Source: Sphingomonadaceae bacterium (GTDB lineage Bacteria > Pseudomonadota > Alphaproteobacteria > Sphingomonadales > Sphingomonadaceae). Taken from it: a stretch of DNA of 64,000 bases. Both the position numbers and the translations under genes were made by a program. Where the stretch lies: assembly GCA_025359445.1 (NCBI GenBank), contig JANYGB010000053.1, forward strand, positions 1 through 64,000, in the 5' to 3' direction. The number at the start of each line of letters is the position of its first letter. The first letter of the stretch is position 1. A model generated the notes under the pieces. It ran no database searches, was not told the origin of the DNA, and saw only the letters and a list, made by a program, of their open reading frames with translations. Of this stretch, positions 55,538 to 64,000 are shown in pieces.

Positions 55538-56293
55538 ATGAGCCTTGCCGGGAAACGTGCACTGGTCACCGGATCGACTTCGGGGATTGGTCTGGCGATT
55601 GCCCGCGCGCTGAAAGCCGATGGCGCCGAGGTGGTGCTGTCGGGGTTTGGCGAGCCGGACGCCATCGCCGCACTGTGCGATGAATTGAACGCGCAGCACA
55701 TCGCCGCTGACCTGTCGCGCCGCGACGGGGTCGAGGCCTTGATGGCCGGAGCGGGGCCGATCGACATCCTCGTCAACAACGCGGGCATGCAGCACGTTGC
55801 GCCGGTGGATGAGTTTCCGGTCGACAAGTGGGACCAGATCATCGCGCTTAACCTGACTGCGGCGTTCGATGCCTGTCGGCTGGCGATCCCGCACATGAAA
55901 GCGGCCGGCTGGGGCCGGATCATCAACACCGCGAGCGCGCATTCGCTGACCGCCTCGCCGTTCAAAAGCGCCTATGTCGCGGCCAAGCATGGCCTTGCCG
56001 GATTGACCAAGACAATCGCGCTGGAACTCGCGACCCAGCGCATCACCGCCAACTGCATAAGTCCGGGCTATGTCTGGACGCCGCTGGTCGAGAACCAGAT
56101 CCCCGGAACGATGGCGGCCCGCGGGCTGACCCGCGAACAGGTCATCAACGATGTGCTGCTGCAGCGCCAGCCAACCAAGCAGTTCGTCCAGCCCGAAGAT
56201 GTCGGCGCGATGGCCGCGTTCCTGTGCGGCGATGCTGCGGCGCAGATCACCGGCAGCAACATCAGCATGGATGGCGGCTGGACCGCCGAATGA
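55538..56293 (+). CDS. bdhA: 3-hydroxybutyrate dehydrogenase
   Basis: 251 residues starting MSLAGKRALVTGSTSGIGLA. The catalytic region NTASAHSLTASPFKSAYVAA then KHG (Ser-Tyr-Lys), CISPGYVWTPLVENQIP and the end NISMDGGWTAE are the hallmarks of BdhA. It converts (R)-3-hydroxybutyrate to acetoacetate, the step after PHB breakdown, which fits with phaC/phaZ in the same window. ATG at 55538, diverging from the metalloprotease gene. Confidence 0.92.
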   Translation: MSLAGKRALVTGSTSGIGLAIARALKADGAEVVLSGFGEPDAIAALCDELNAQHIAADLSRRDGVEALMAGAGPIDILVNNAGMQHVAPVDEFPVDKWDQIIALNLTAAFDACRLAIPHMKAAGWGRIINTASAHSLTASPFKSAYVAAKHGLAGLTKTIALELATQRITANCISPGYVWTPLVENQIPGTMAARGLTREQVINDVLLQRQPTKQFVQPEDVGAMAAFLCGDAAAQITGSNISMDGGWTAE

Positions 56294-56405
56294 TCCGCCT
56301 GGCATGAAAGCCCGGAGTAGCTTTCCTGCCACCGGCTCGTACTATCGCAATGCGTATCGCATATCGCGCTTGCGAGATTGGGGCAATTGGTGTGATTAGA
56401 CCGCG

Positions 56406-57899
56406 ATGAAGCGTTTCTCTTCAGCGATGAGCCGATTGCTCCTTTGGGTGCTTACAGCCGCGCTGACGCTTGACCCGATCGCTGCTGCTTCGCGCCAGGA
56501 TAGAGAAGCTGCTGCGCTGCGCCTGCAACTGCTGGGCCATATCACCGAACTCGCCAGCGATGCCTATGCGGGGCGCGAACCGGGGACCGAGGGTGAGGCC
56601 AAGTCGCTGCGCTACATTGGCCAGCATTGGTCAGATAGTGGGTTGGTCTCGGGCACCAACGATCCGGGCCACCCGTGGTTCGCGCCAGTAACGTTGGTCG
56701 GCCGCCGGCCCGATACTCACCGGGCGGTTTTTTCACGCAAAGGCAAGCGCGTGTTTGTGGCGCAGGACCAGGTGTTGGTGATCACTTCGGGCAAGCGTGC
56801 GCTGATCGAGAACGCTCCGCTGCTGTTCGTGGGCACCGGGGCAGTCATTCCGCCGCGCGCTGATCTCGCTGGCCGGGTGGCACTGCTGCTCGACGGCGGG
56901 CGGGAGGACAGCACCCGGCAGAGCGCGTTGCTCGCTGCCGGAGCGTCAGGCGTGCTGACCGTGCTTGACGGCGATCGAAGCTTTGATCACGTCGCAGCGC
57001 AGCGCGGGCGAGAAGGCTTCGCGCTGGCTGGAGCGGAACTCGGCGGCGATATCGATGCATTTATCTCGGCGACAGCCTTGGGTGGAGTCCTGACGGGATC
57101 GAAGCAGACCCTCGCCAGTCTGACTTCGGCAGCCGCCGCACCCAATTTCGCGCCGATGCCGCTGGATCTTGCCGTATCGCTTGAGGCAACCAGTCGCGAG
57201 ACCCGTATCCACACGCACAATGTAATCGGCAAATTGCCGGGCAAGCGGCCCGAACTGGGCGCGGTGTTACTGGTGGCGCACTGGGACCATTTCGGAACCT
57301 GCGCGCAGCCGCCCGCCGAGCATCTGATCTGCAATGGCGCAATCGACAACGCCAGCGGCGTCGCGGTGCTGATCGAGGTTGCCCGGAGGCTTGCCAAAGG
57401 CCCGCAGCTTGATCGCGATGTCTATTTCCTTGCCACGACCGCCGAAGAGCTTGGGCTGCTCGGGGCGCAAGCCTTTGCCGAAAACCCGCCAATCCCGCTG
57501 GCGCAAATTGTCGCCGCGTTCAACATTGACAGCGTTGCGCTTGCTCCGGCCGGCCAGCCGTTCGGCGTGGTTGGCAAGGGTCTGACCGGGCTTGACCTGC
57601 AAATCGCTACGGTCGCCAAGCAGCAAAAAAAGAAAGTCGTGCTCGACGAGAAAGCCAACGTTTACGTCAAGCGGCAGGATGGCTGGGCGTTGTTGCAACA
57701 CGATGTGCCCGCAGTGATGGTCTCGAGTTCTTGGTCGGACCTGGGCTTGGTGGAACATTTCTTCGAGACCGATTACCACCGCCCGAGCGATGTGGTGCGG
57801 CCCGGACTGGAATTGGGCGGGGCGGCCGACGATGTCGAATTTCTAACCGCGCTGGTGCGCTGGTTCGGCGATCCGAAGAAAGTACCCCGGCGGCCCTAG
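56406..57899 (+). CDS. M28 family zinc peptidase, secreted
   Basis: 497 residues with N-terminal signal segment (LLLWVLTAALTLDPIAAAS). A PA-like domain occupies the middle, and the C-terminal peptidase domain has all metal residues: His in VAHWDHFG, Asp in GAIDNASGVA, Glu-Glu in TTAEELGLLG, Asp in FNIDSVA, His in DYHRPSDV. Likely a periplasmic aminopeptidase. An ATG seven codons later is possible. It precedes guaB by 57 bp. Confidence 0.9.
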   Translation: MKRFSSAMSRLLLWVLTAALTLDPIAAASRQDREAAALRLQLLGHITELASDAYAGREPGTEGEAKSLRYIGQHWSDSGLVSGTNDPGHPWFAPVTLVGRRPDTHRAVFSRKGKRVFVAQDQVLVITSGKRALIENAPLLFVGTGAVIPPRADLAGRVALLLDGGREDSTRQSALLAAGASGVLTVLDGDRSFDHVAAQRGREGFALAGAELGGDIDAFISATALGGVLTGSKQTLASLTSAAAAPNFAPMPLDLAVSLEATSRETRIHTHNVIGKLPGKRPELGAVLLVAHWDHFGTCAQPPAEHLICNGAIDNASGVAVLIEVARRLAKGPQLDRDVYFLATTAEELGLLGAQAFAENPPIPLAQIVAAFNIDSVALAPAGQPFGVVGKGLTGLDLQIATVAKQQKKKVVLDEKANVYVKRQDGWALLQHDVPAVMVSSSWSDLGLVEHFFETDYHRPSDVVRPGLELGGAADDVEFLTALVRWFGDPKKVPRRP

Positions 57900-59423
<1,524 letters not shown>

Positions 59424-59426
59424 ACC

Positions 59427-60599
59427 ATGACCCCCGCCGCGCGCGTCCAGTCGGCGATCGACCTGCTTGACCTGATCATCGCCGCAGCACGCGGGCAGGG
59501 GGCGAGCGCAGACCGGATCGTCGCCGAATGGTTCAAGACCCGCCGCTATATGGGCAGCGGTGATCGGCGTGCGGTGCGCGAACTGGTTTACGGCGCGGTG
59601 CGCGCTTGCGGGGAAATTCCGCTCAGCGGCCGCGCGGCTATGCTGCGGCTGGGGCAGTGGGATCCGGTGATACTGACCCTGTTCGATGGGTCGCCGCATG
59701 CGCCCAAACCGATTGAGCCAGACGAGCCGGTAGCCGTTGGCGGCATAGCGCCGCGCTGGCTGGAGGAGAAGCTGGCACACAGCGGAATTGCCGGAGACGA
59801 GGCCGCGGCCTTGCTCGGGCGCGCGCCGCTCGATCTACGGATCAACAATCTGAAAGGAGAAGTCGGCGAACTGCCGGTCGCCGGTGAACCAACACAGGCT
59901 CCCGGCGCGTTGCGTTTCCCCGCCGGAACCCCGGTCGAGCATTGGGATGCCTACAAAAGCGGACAGATCGAGGTTCAGGACACCGGCTCGCAGCTGTGCT
60001 GCATGGCGGTGGCCGCGCGGCCCGGCGAAATTGTGGTCGATCTCTGCGCCGGGGCCGGGGGCAAGACCCTCGCGCTCGCCGCTGCGATGGACAACAAAGG
60101 GCGGCTGATTGCGGCCGATACCGATCGCGGGCGGATGTCGCGGCTAGCCCCGCGTGCCGAACGGGCCGGGGCAATGATCATCGAGACCAGGCTGCTCAAT
60201 CCTGGGCGTGAGGCAGACGTGTTAGCCGATCTGGCGGGCAAGGCCGATGCCGTGCTGGTCGATGCGCCGTGCTCGGGCACCGGCACCTGGCGGCGCAATC
60301 CCGAGGCGCGCTGGCGGTTGAACGGGGCCGAACTGGCGCGGCTGACGGCACTGCAAGCGCGGCTGCTCGATCTTGCGGCCACGCTGGTCAAATCCGGCGG
60401 GCGGCTGCTCTACGTCACTTGTTCGCTGCTCGACGCAGAGGGTGCCGATCAAGCTGAGGGATTTCTCCAACGGCACCCCGATTGGCGCGCACGAATGCCG
60501 GATGTGCCTGCCGGAATCCCGCGCGGGCGGGGCCTGCGGCTGACCCCTTTGCATGACGCAACCGACGGATTTTTCATCGCCTGTTTTGTTTCGCCATGA
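59427..60599 (+). CDS. RsmB/NOP family rRNA (cytosine-5) methyltransferase
   Basis: 390 residues. The N-terminal NusB-like part (FKTRRYMGSGDRRAVRELVY) is followed by a SAM domain with DLCAGAGGKTLALAAAM, DAPCSGTGTWRRNPEARW (one catalytic Cys) and LYVTCSLLDAEGADQ (the other). This is the m5C methyltransferase arrangement of RsmB. It is cotranscribed with guaB, with 3 bp between them. Confidence 0.93.
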   Translation: MTPAARVQSAIDLLDLIIAAARGQGASADRIVAEWFKTRRYMGSGDRRAVRELVYGAVRACGEIPLSGRAAMLRLGQWDPVILTLFDGSPHAPKPIEPDEPVAVGGIAPRWLEEKLAHSGIAGDEAAALLGRAPLDLRINNLKGEVGELPVAGEPTQAPGALRFPAGTPVEHWDAYKSGQIEVQDTGSQLCCMAVAARPGEIVVDLCAGAGGKTLALAAAMDNKGRLIAADTDRGRMSRLAPRAERAGAMIIETRLLNPGREADVLADLAGKADAVLVDAPCSGTGTWRRNPEARWRLNGAELARLTALQARLLDLAATLVKSGGRLLYVTCSLLDAEGADQAEGFLQRHPDWRARMPDVPAGIPRGRGLRLTPLHDATDGFFIACFVSP

Positions 60600-60637
60600 T
60601 AACAGAGCCGCAAATGCTAACGCTCAAGGAGCAGATC

Positions 60638-61147
60638 ATGCGTTATACTCCGGCCGCCCTGGCGCTCGCACTGGCGGCGTTGCTTACGGCCAGCACTGGC
60701 TTTGGCGCACCGCCCGTCCCGCTCGATCCGCGGGCCGGTGCGTTGGTCCAGCAAGGCCGCACCGCCCTGTCGGCGGGCAGTATCGAGGACGCGGTAGCCG
60801 ATTTCGAAGCGGCACTGGCGATCCAACCGGGGCATGTTGCGATTTACCTCAACCTCGCTGAAGCAGCGCGCAAGGAGGGCATGCAGGGCAAAGCATTGCG
60901 CTATTACCGCGTGGCCATGAAGCTCGATCCCACCAACCAGTACGCCATCGCCGGTGAAGGTGAAGCGCTGGTTGAAAAGGGCGCGGTCGAGAAGGCCAAG
61001 CTTAACCTCGCGCGGCTTGAACAGCTGTGTGGCAGCAAATCATGTGCGCCAGCGCAAACCTTGAGCGCAGCCATCGCGCGCGGCCCGGCGCCCCCCGTGG
61101 TGACGGCGGCGCAAATCGAAGTGAAGCCCGAAGTGACGAGCAACTGA
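60638..61147 (+). CDS. TPR-repeat secreted protein
   Basis: 169 residues starting MRYTPAALALALAALLTAST, a signal peptide. Two to three TPR repeats follow (GRTALSAGSIEDAVADFEAA and LNLAEAARKEGMQGKALRYY), then a Cys pair (LCGSKSCAP). An AAGGAG ribosome site lies 6 bp before the ATG at 60638, which decides this start over an earlier ATG. Likely a periplasmic protein-interaction factor. It converges on rppH with a 3-bp gap. Confidence 0.8.
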   Translation: MRYTPAALALALAALLTASTGFGAPPVPLDPRAGALVQQGRTALSAGSIEDAVADFEAALAIQPGHVAIYLNLAEAARKEGMQGKALRYYRVAMKLDPTNQYAIAGEGEALVEKGAVEKAKLNLARLEQLCGSKSCAPAQTLSAAIARGPAPPVVTAAQIEVKPEVTSN

Positions 61148-61150
61148 CCG

Positions 61151-61651
61151 TCAGATCAAATCGCGAAATTCATCCAGAACAGTGCGATAAACCCGTTTCT
61201 TGAATGGAACGATAAGGTCTGGCAGCAACTCGGGATCGACCCATTTCCAGTCCTCGAACTCGGCTGGATCATGCGCGTCAAGCCGGATGTGGTTGTCGTC
61301 CCCACCAAACCGCGCGAGCACCCAGTGCTGCCGCTGGCCGCGAAAGCGCCCTTTCCATAACTTGCCGATCAGATCTTCGGGCAAGTCATAAAACAATTCC
61401 TCGCGGGTCTGCGCGAGCAAGGTGACGTGTTCGGGTAAGACCCCGGTCTCTTCGGTCAATTCGCGGTACGCGGCGGCGTGGATGTCCTCGCCTTCATCAA
61501 TTCCGCCCTGCGGCATCTGCCAATAGACGCCGCCTTCATCTGGCTGGCCGCGGGTATCGATCCGCCGGCCGACAAAAACCAGTCCCTGGCCGTTGACCAG
61601 CATGACCCCGACGCAGGGGCGGTACGGAAGATTGGCTGTTTCATCGCTCAT
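61151..61651 (-). CDS. rppH: RNA pyrophosphohydrolase
   Basis: 166 residues. The Nudix box GGIDEGEDIHAAAYRELTEE then TGV spans about 49-71 (GX5EX7REUXEEXGU), with the RppH-specific WQMPQGGIDEGE before it and KWVDPELLPDLIVPFKK later. It removes pyrophosphate from the 5' end of triphosphorylated RNA to trigger decay. Length is typical. Confidence 0.94.
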   Translation of the reverse strand: MSDETANLPYRPCVGVMLVNGQGLVFVGRRIDTRGQPDEGGVYWQMPQGGIDEGEDIHAAAYRELTEETGVLPEHVTLLAQTREELFYDLPEDLIGKLWKGRFRGQRQHWVLARFGGDDNHIRLDAHDPAEFEDWKWVDPELLPDLIVPFKKRVYRTVLDEFRDLI

Positions 61652-61683
61652 CGCCGCGCCCTTGGCCGATCAGCGCACAAACA

Positions 61684-62619
61684 TCAACGCCCCAACATCA
61701 ACTTCATTGCACCCATGATCTTTTCCATGTCCGCCTGCGCGCTGGGCAAGGCCTTACGCGTGGTGGAAAAGTCGTGGGTCAGCCCGGCCAGGTGCAGATA
61801 GAGCGTATCGACCCCCGCTTCGACCAGCTTGGTCGCCATCCGGCGACCTTGATCTTGCAGCGGATCGAGACCCGGAGTGGCGACAATGGCCGGGCACATG
61901 CCCTTTGCATCGGCGAGCAGCGGGAAGGCGCGCGGGTTGCCGCTTTCAGGCTCATATAGTGCGTAAAACCAGTCCATCGCGGCTTTCGTGAGGAAATGCC
62001 CTTCGGCAAAAGTTTCCATCGAGCCGTCCTGCGATTCGTCGGTCGCGGGATAGAGCAGAACCTGCAGCAGCATCGGCGCAGCGGCCGGCTGGTCGCACAG
62101 GGCGCGCGCGGTGACCGTGGCGAGGTTGCCCCCAGCGCTGCCGCCGATCGTGACGAGGCCCGTGACCGTGCGGCCCAATTCGGTCGGGCTTGCGGCGAGC
62201 CAGCGCGCGGCGGCCTCGCAATCATCGGGCGCGGCGGGGAAGGGCGCTTCGGGCGCGAGCCGGTAGTCGACCGCCAGCACCGGCAGATCGAGCACGTGCG
62301 ACAATTCGGTGCACAGTGAATTATGCGTATCGAGATCCCCGATCACATAGCCGCCGCCGTGGAAAAACAGGATGACGGGTGAAGGCTCGCGGCTCTCACG
62401 CACATCGTAGAACCGCACCGGGATCGGGCCTGCGGGTCCTGGGCAAGTCAGGTCCTTGATCACCGCCATGGGCCGCGGATCGGCTTCGGTCATGGCTTTG
62501 AGCGCCAGGTAACCGGCGCGCTGTTCCACCGGGATCATCGCCTCTGGCGCGGGCATGGAGTTGATCAGCGCAAGGAATCCGGCGACTTCCGGGCGCACAT
62601 AAATCGAATCGTCGGCCAA
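61684..62619 (-). CDS. Alpha/beta hydrolase of the hormone-sensitive-lipase (HSL) family
   Basis: 311 residues. The HGGG oxyanion motif is in LFFHGGGYVIGDLDTHNSL, the nucleophile in TIGGSAGGNLA, and the Asp/His in ATPGLDPLQDQG and LAGLTHDFS. An esterase acting on short-chain esters is likely. The start codon is TTG (position 62619), chosen because GAGAGGA sits at ideal spacing and no ATG precedes it. Alone on the minus strand. Confidence 0.9.
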   Translation of the reverse strand: MADDSIYVRPEVAGFLALINSMPAPEAMIPVEQRAGYLALKAMTEADPRPMAVIKDLTCPGPAGPIPVRFYDVRESREPSPVILFFHGGGYVIGDLDTHNSLCTELSHVLDLPVLAVDYRLAPEAPFPAAPDDCEAAARWLAASPTELGRTVTGLVTIGGSAGGNLATVTARALCDQPAAAPMLLQVLLYPATDESQDGSMETFAEGHFLTKAAMDWFYALYEPESGNPRAFPLLADAKGMCPAIVATPGLDPLQDQGRRMATKLVEAGVDTLYLHLAGLTHDFSTTRKALPSAQADMEKIMGAMKLMLGR

Positions 62620-62819
62620 TTGGAAATCCTCTCTTTTTGTGGTTTAAACGAGAGGTTAAATGGCGAATTGCCACTTGACTAGGGCGTTCCACACTTCTCT
62701 TGTCGAGCAGCAAATTGGCGGCGCAGCAGTTTTTCTTGATTGCGCCGCATCACGTGAGGGGACAAGGCGCGCCGGGCAGCCAGATATGGCCGCTTTATCG
62801 CGCCTCGCAAGGAAGATAC

Positions 62820-64000
62820 ATGGCCAGCCTAGTCGCCGAACCCGAAGTCTCCGTTTCCAACCACCCCGAAGCCGTTGTCGTCAGGTTCGCCGGGGATTCG
62901 GGCGACGGGATGCAGCTGACCGGCGGGCAGTTCACGCTTTCCAGCGCGCTGGCGGGCAACGATTTTGCGACTTTCCCCGACTTTCCCGCCGAAATTCGCG
63001 CGCCGCAGGGCACGCTGTTCGGGGTTTCGGCGTTCCAGATCAACTTCGGCTCGACCGACATCGAGACCGCAGGTGACGCGCCCGATGTGCTGGTGGCGAT
63101 GAACCCGGCGGCGCTCAAGACCAATGTCGATGCGCTCAAGCCCGGCGGCCTGATCATCGCCGACACCGGCGAGTTCACCAAGCGCAACCTCGACAAGGCG
63201 AAGTACGATGTCAGCCCAATCGACGATGGCAGCCTGGCCAAATGGCAGGTGCTGGCCTTCGATATTTCCGCGCTGACGATGGAATCGGTCAAGCCGTATG
63301 GGCTGGGCAACAAGGAAGCGCTGCGCTGCAAGAACATGTGGACGCTCGGCCTGGCGCTGTGGATGTTCGACCGTGAGCGCGAGCCCTTGATCGACTGGCT
63401 CAAGGCCAAATTCGTCAAGCTGCCGGTGCTGGCCGATGCCAACATTGCGGCGCTCAACGCCGGACATGCCTATGGCGAGACCGCTGAGCTGGGCGGGCAA
63501 TTGCACAAGGTTCACGTCGATCCGGCGGCGGCGAAGGCGGGGCTGTACCGCACGATCACCGGCGCGGAATCGGTCGCCTTGGGACTGGTCGCTGGCGCGC
63601 AGCTGGCGGGTCTCGAGATGTTCTTCGGCGGCTACCCGATCACGCCCGCCAGTTCGATCCTGCACAGCCTTGTGCGGCTCAAGGAATTTGGCGTCACCAC
63701 TTTCCAGGCCGAGGATGAAATCGCCGCCATCGGGGCCGCGATCGGCGCGAGCTATGCGGGCAAGCTGGGGGTGACCTCCAGCTCGGGTCCCGGCATCGCG
63801 CTCAAGACCGAGGCAATGGGCCTCGCGGTGATGACTGAACTGCCCTTGGTGATCGTCAATTCGCAGCGCGGCGGGCCCTCGACCGGGCTCCCGACCAAAA
63901 CCGAGCAGAGCGACCTTTATCAGGCAATCTACGGCCGCAACGGCGACACTCCGATCCCGGTGGTCGCGGCGTGTAGCCCGTCTGACGCGTTCGACTGCGC
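62820..64000 (+). CDS. korA: 2-oxoacid:ferredoxin oxidoreductase subunit alpha (3' end outside the window)
   Basis: The first 393 codons are present and still open at the window edge. The N-terminal gamma-like domain has FAGDSGDGMQLTGGQF and NFGSTDIETAGDAPDVLVAM, and the pyrimidine-binding alpha domain follows (FFGGYPITPASSILHSL, TSSSGPGIALKTEAMGLA, NSQRGGPSTGLPTKTEQSD). This gamma-alpha fusion is typical of 2-oxoglutarate:ferredoxin oxidoreductase (KorA) in sphingomonads. The ATG follows AAGGAAG. The beta subunit would be expected just past the window. Confidence 0.88.
   Translation, partial: MASLVAEPEVSVSNHPEAVVVRFAGDSGDGMQLTGGQFTLSSALAGNDFATFPDFPAEIRAPQGTLFGVSAFQINFGSTDIETAGDAPDVLVAMNPAALKTNVDALKPGGLIIADTGEFTKRNLDKAKYDVSPIDDGSLAKWQVLAFDISALTMESVKPYGLGNKEALRCKNMWTLGLALWMFDREREPLIDWLKAKFVKLPVLADANIAALNAGHAYGETAELGGQLHKVHVDPAAAKAGLYRTITGAESVALGLVAGAQLAGLEMFFGGYPITPASSILHSLVRLKEFGVTTFQAEDEIAAIGAAIGASYAGKLGVTSSSGPGIALKTEAMGLAVMTELPLVIVNSQRGGPSTGLPTKTEQSDLYQAIYGRNGDTPIPVVAACSPSDAFDC

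Overview
The window looks like a GC-rich alphaproteobacterial chromosome, most probably from the order Sphingomonadales (Sphingomonadaceae or Erythrobacteraceae). The basis is gene content and protein style: TonB receptor, PhaC/PhaZ, a DUF6481 protein, the order sdhC-sdhD-sdhA, dense 4-bp gene overlaps and many palindromic intergenic repeats. No rRNA, tRNA, CRISPR array or phage was found. Most of the window is core metabolism and housekeeping.

Layout. 1-630: minus-strand ribosomal operon rpsF-rpsR-rplI (rplI runs off the edge). 788-3314: minus-strand LemA / M48-like / small membrane protein operon; the M48 protein lacks key catalytic residues. 3368-5715: divergent Mur ligase (Mpl/MurC-like) and LD-carboxypeptidase, a likely peptidoglycan recycling pair. 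5902-9936: fabD, fabG, dnaN and a cysteine-rich protein, with a GxxExxY gene bounded by ~40-bp inverted repeats wedged between fabD and fabG. 9998-16569: oxidoreductases, an amidohydrolase and two AT-richer unknowns. 16574-19118: phaZ and a class II-like phaC. 19278-24319: two tandem PAS-GGDEF-EAL-PilZ proteins. 24338-28554: bamD, epoxide hydrolase, lepA.

29190-34186 is the accessory part. It opens with an AT-rich reverse transcriptase gene of the 'unknown group' type whose C-terminal nitrilase domain continues in the -1 frame after an A6 run. This matches the architecture of RT-nitrilase (DRT type 1-like) antiphage proteins, here interrupted. A VapBC-type toxin-antitoxin pair with a perfect palindromic operator follows, then two unknown genes.

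34330-48320 returns to core functions: Rrf2 regulator, glycosyltransferase plus LpxH-like phosphoesterase, TonB receptor, recN-GNAT-ligA (ligA carries an in-frame palindromic repeat insertion of about 60 codons), a GreA/B-type factor, and an overlapping minus-strand operon SDR - subclass B3 beta-lactamase - prmA - EamA transporter. 48533-51137 is sdhC-sdhD-sdhA without sdhB next to it. 52008-57899 holds a broken cupin gene, lactate dehydrogenase, a zinc metalloprotease, 3-hydroxybutyrate dehydrogenase and an M28 peptidase. 57957-64000 holds guaB, an RsmB-type methyltransferase, rppH, an HSL-type esterase and the start of a 2-oxoacid:ferredoxin oxidoreductase alpha subunit. phaC/phaZ and bdhA together suggest polyhydroxyalkanoate storage and its mobilisation.

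Coordinates and motifs were read directly from the sequence. Family names come from motif recognition without database searches. Base-composition statements are visual impressions, not computed values.
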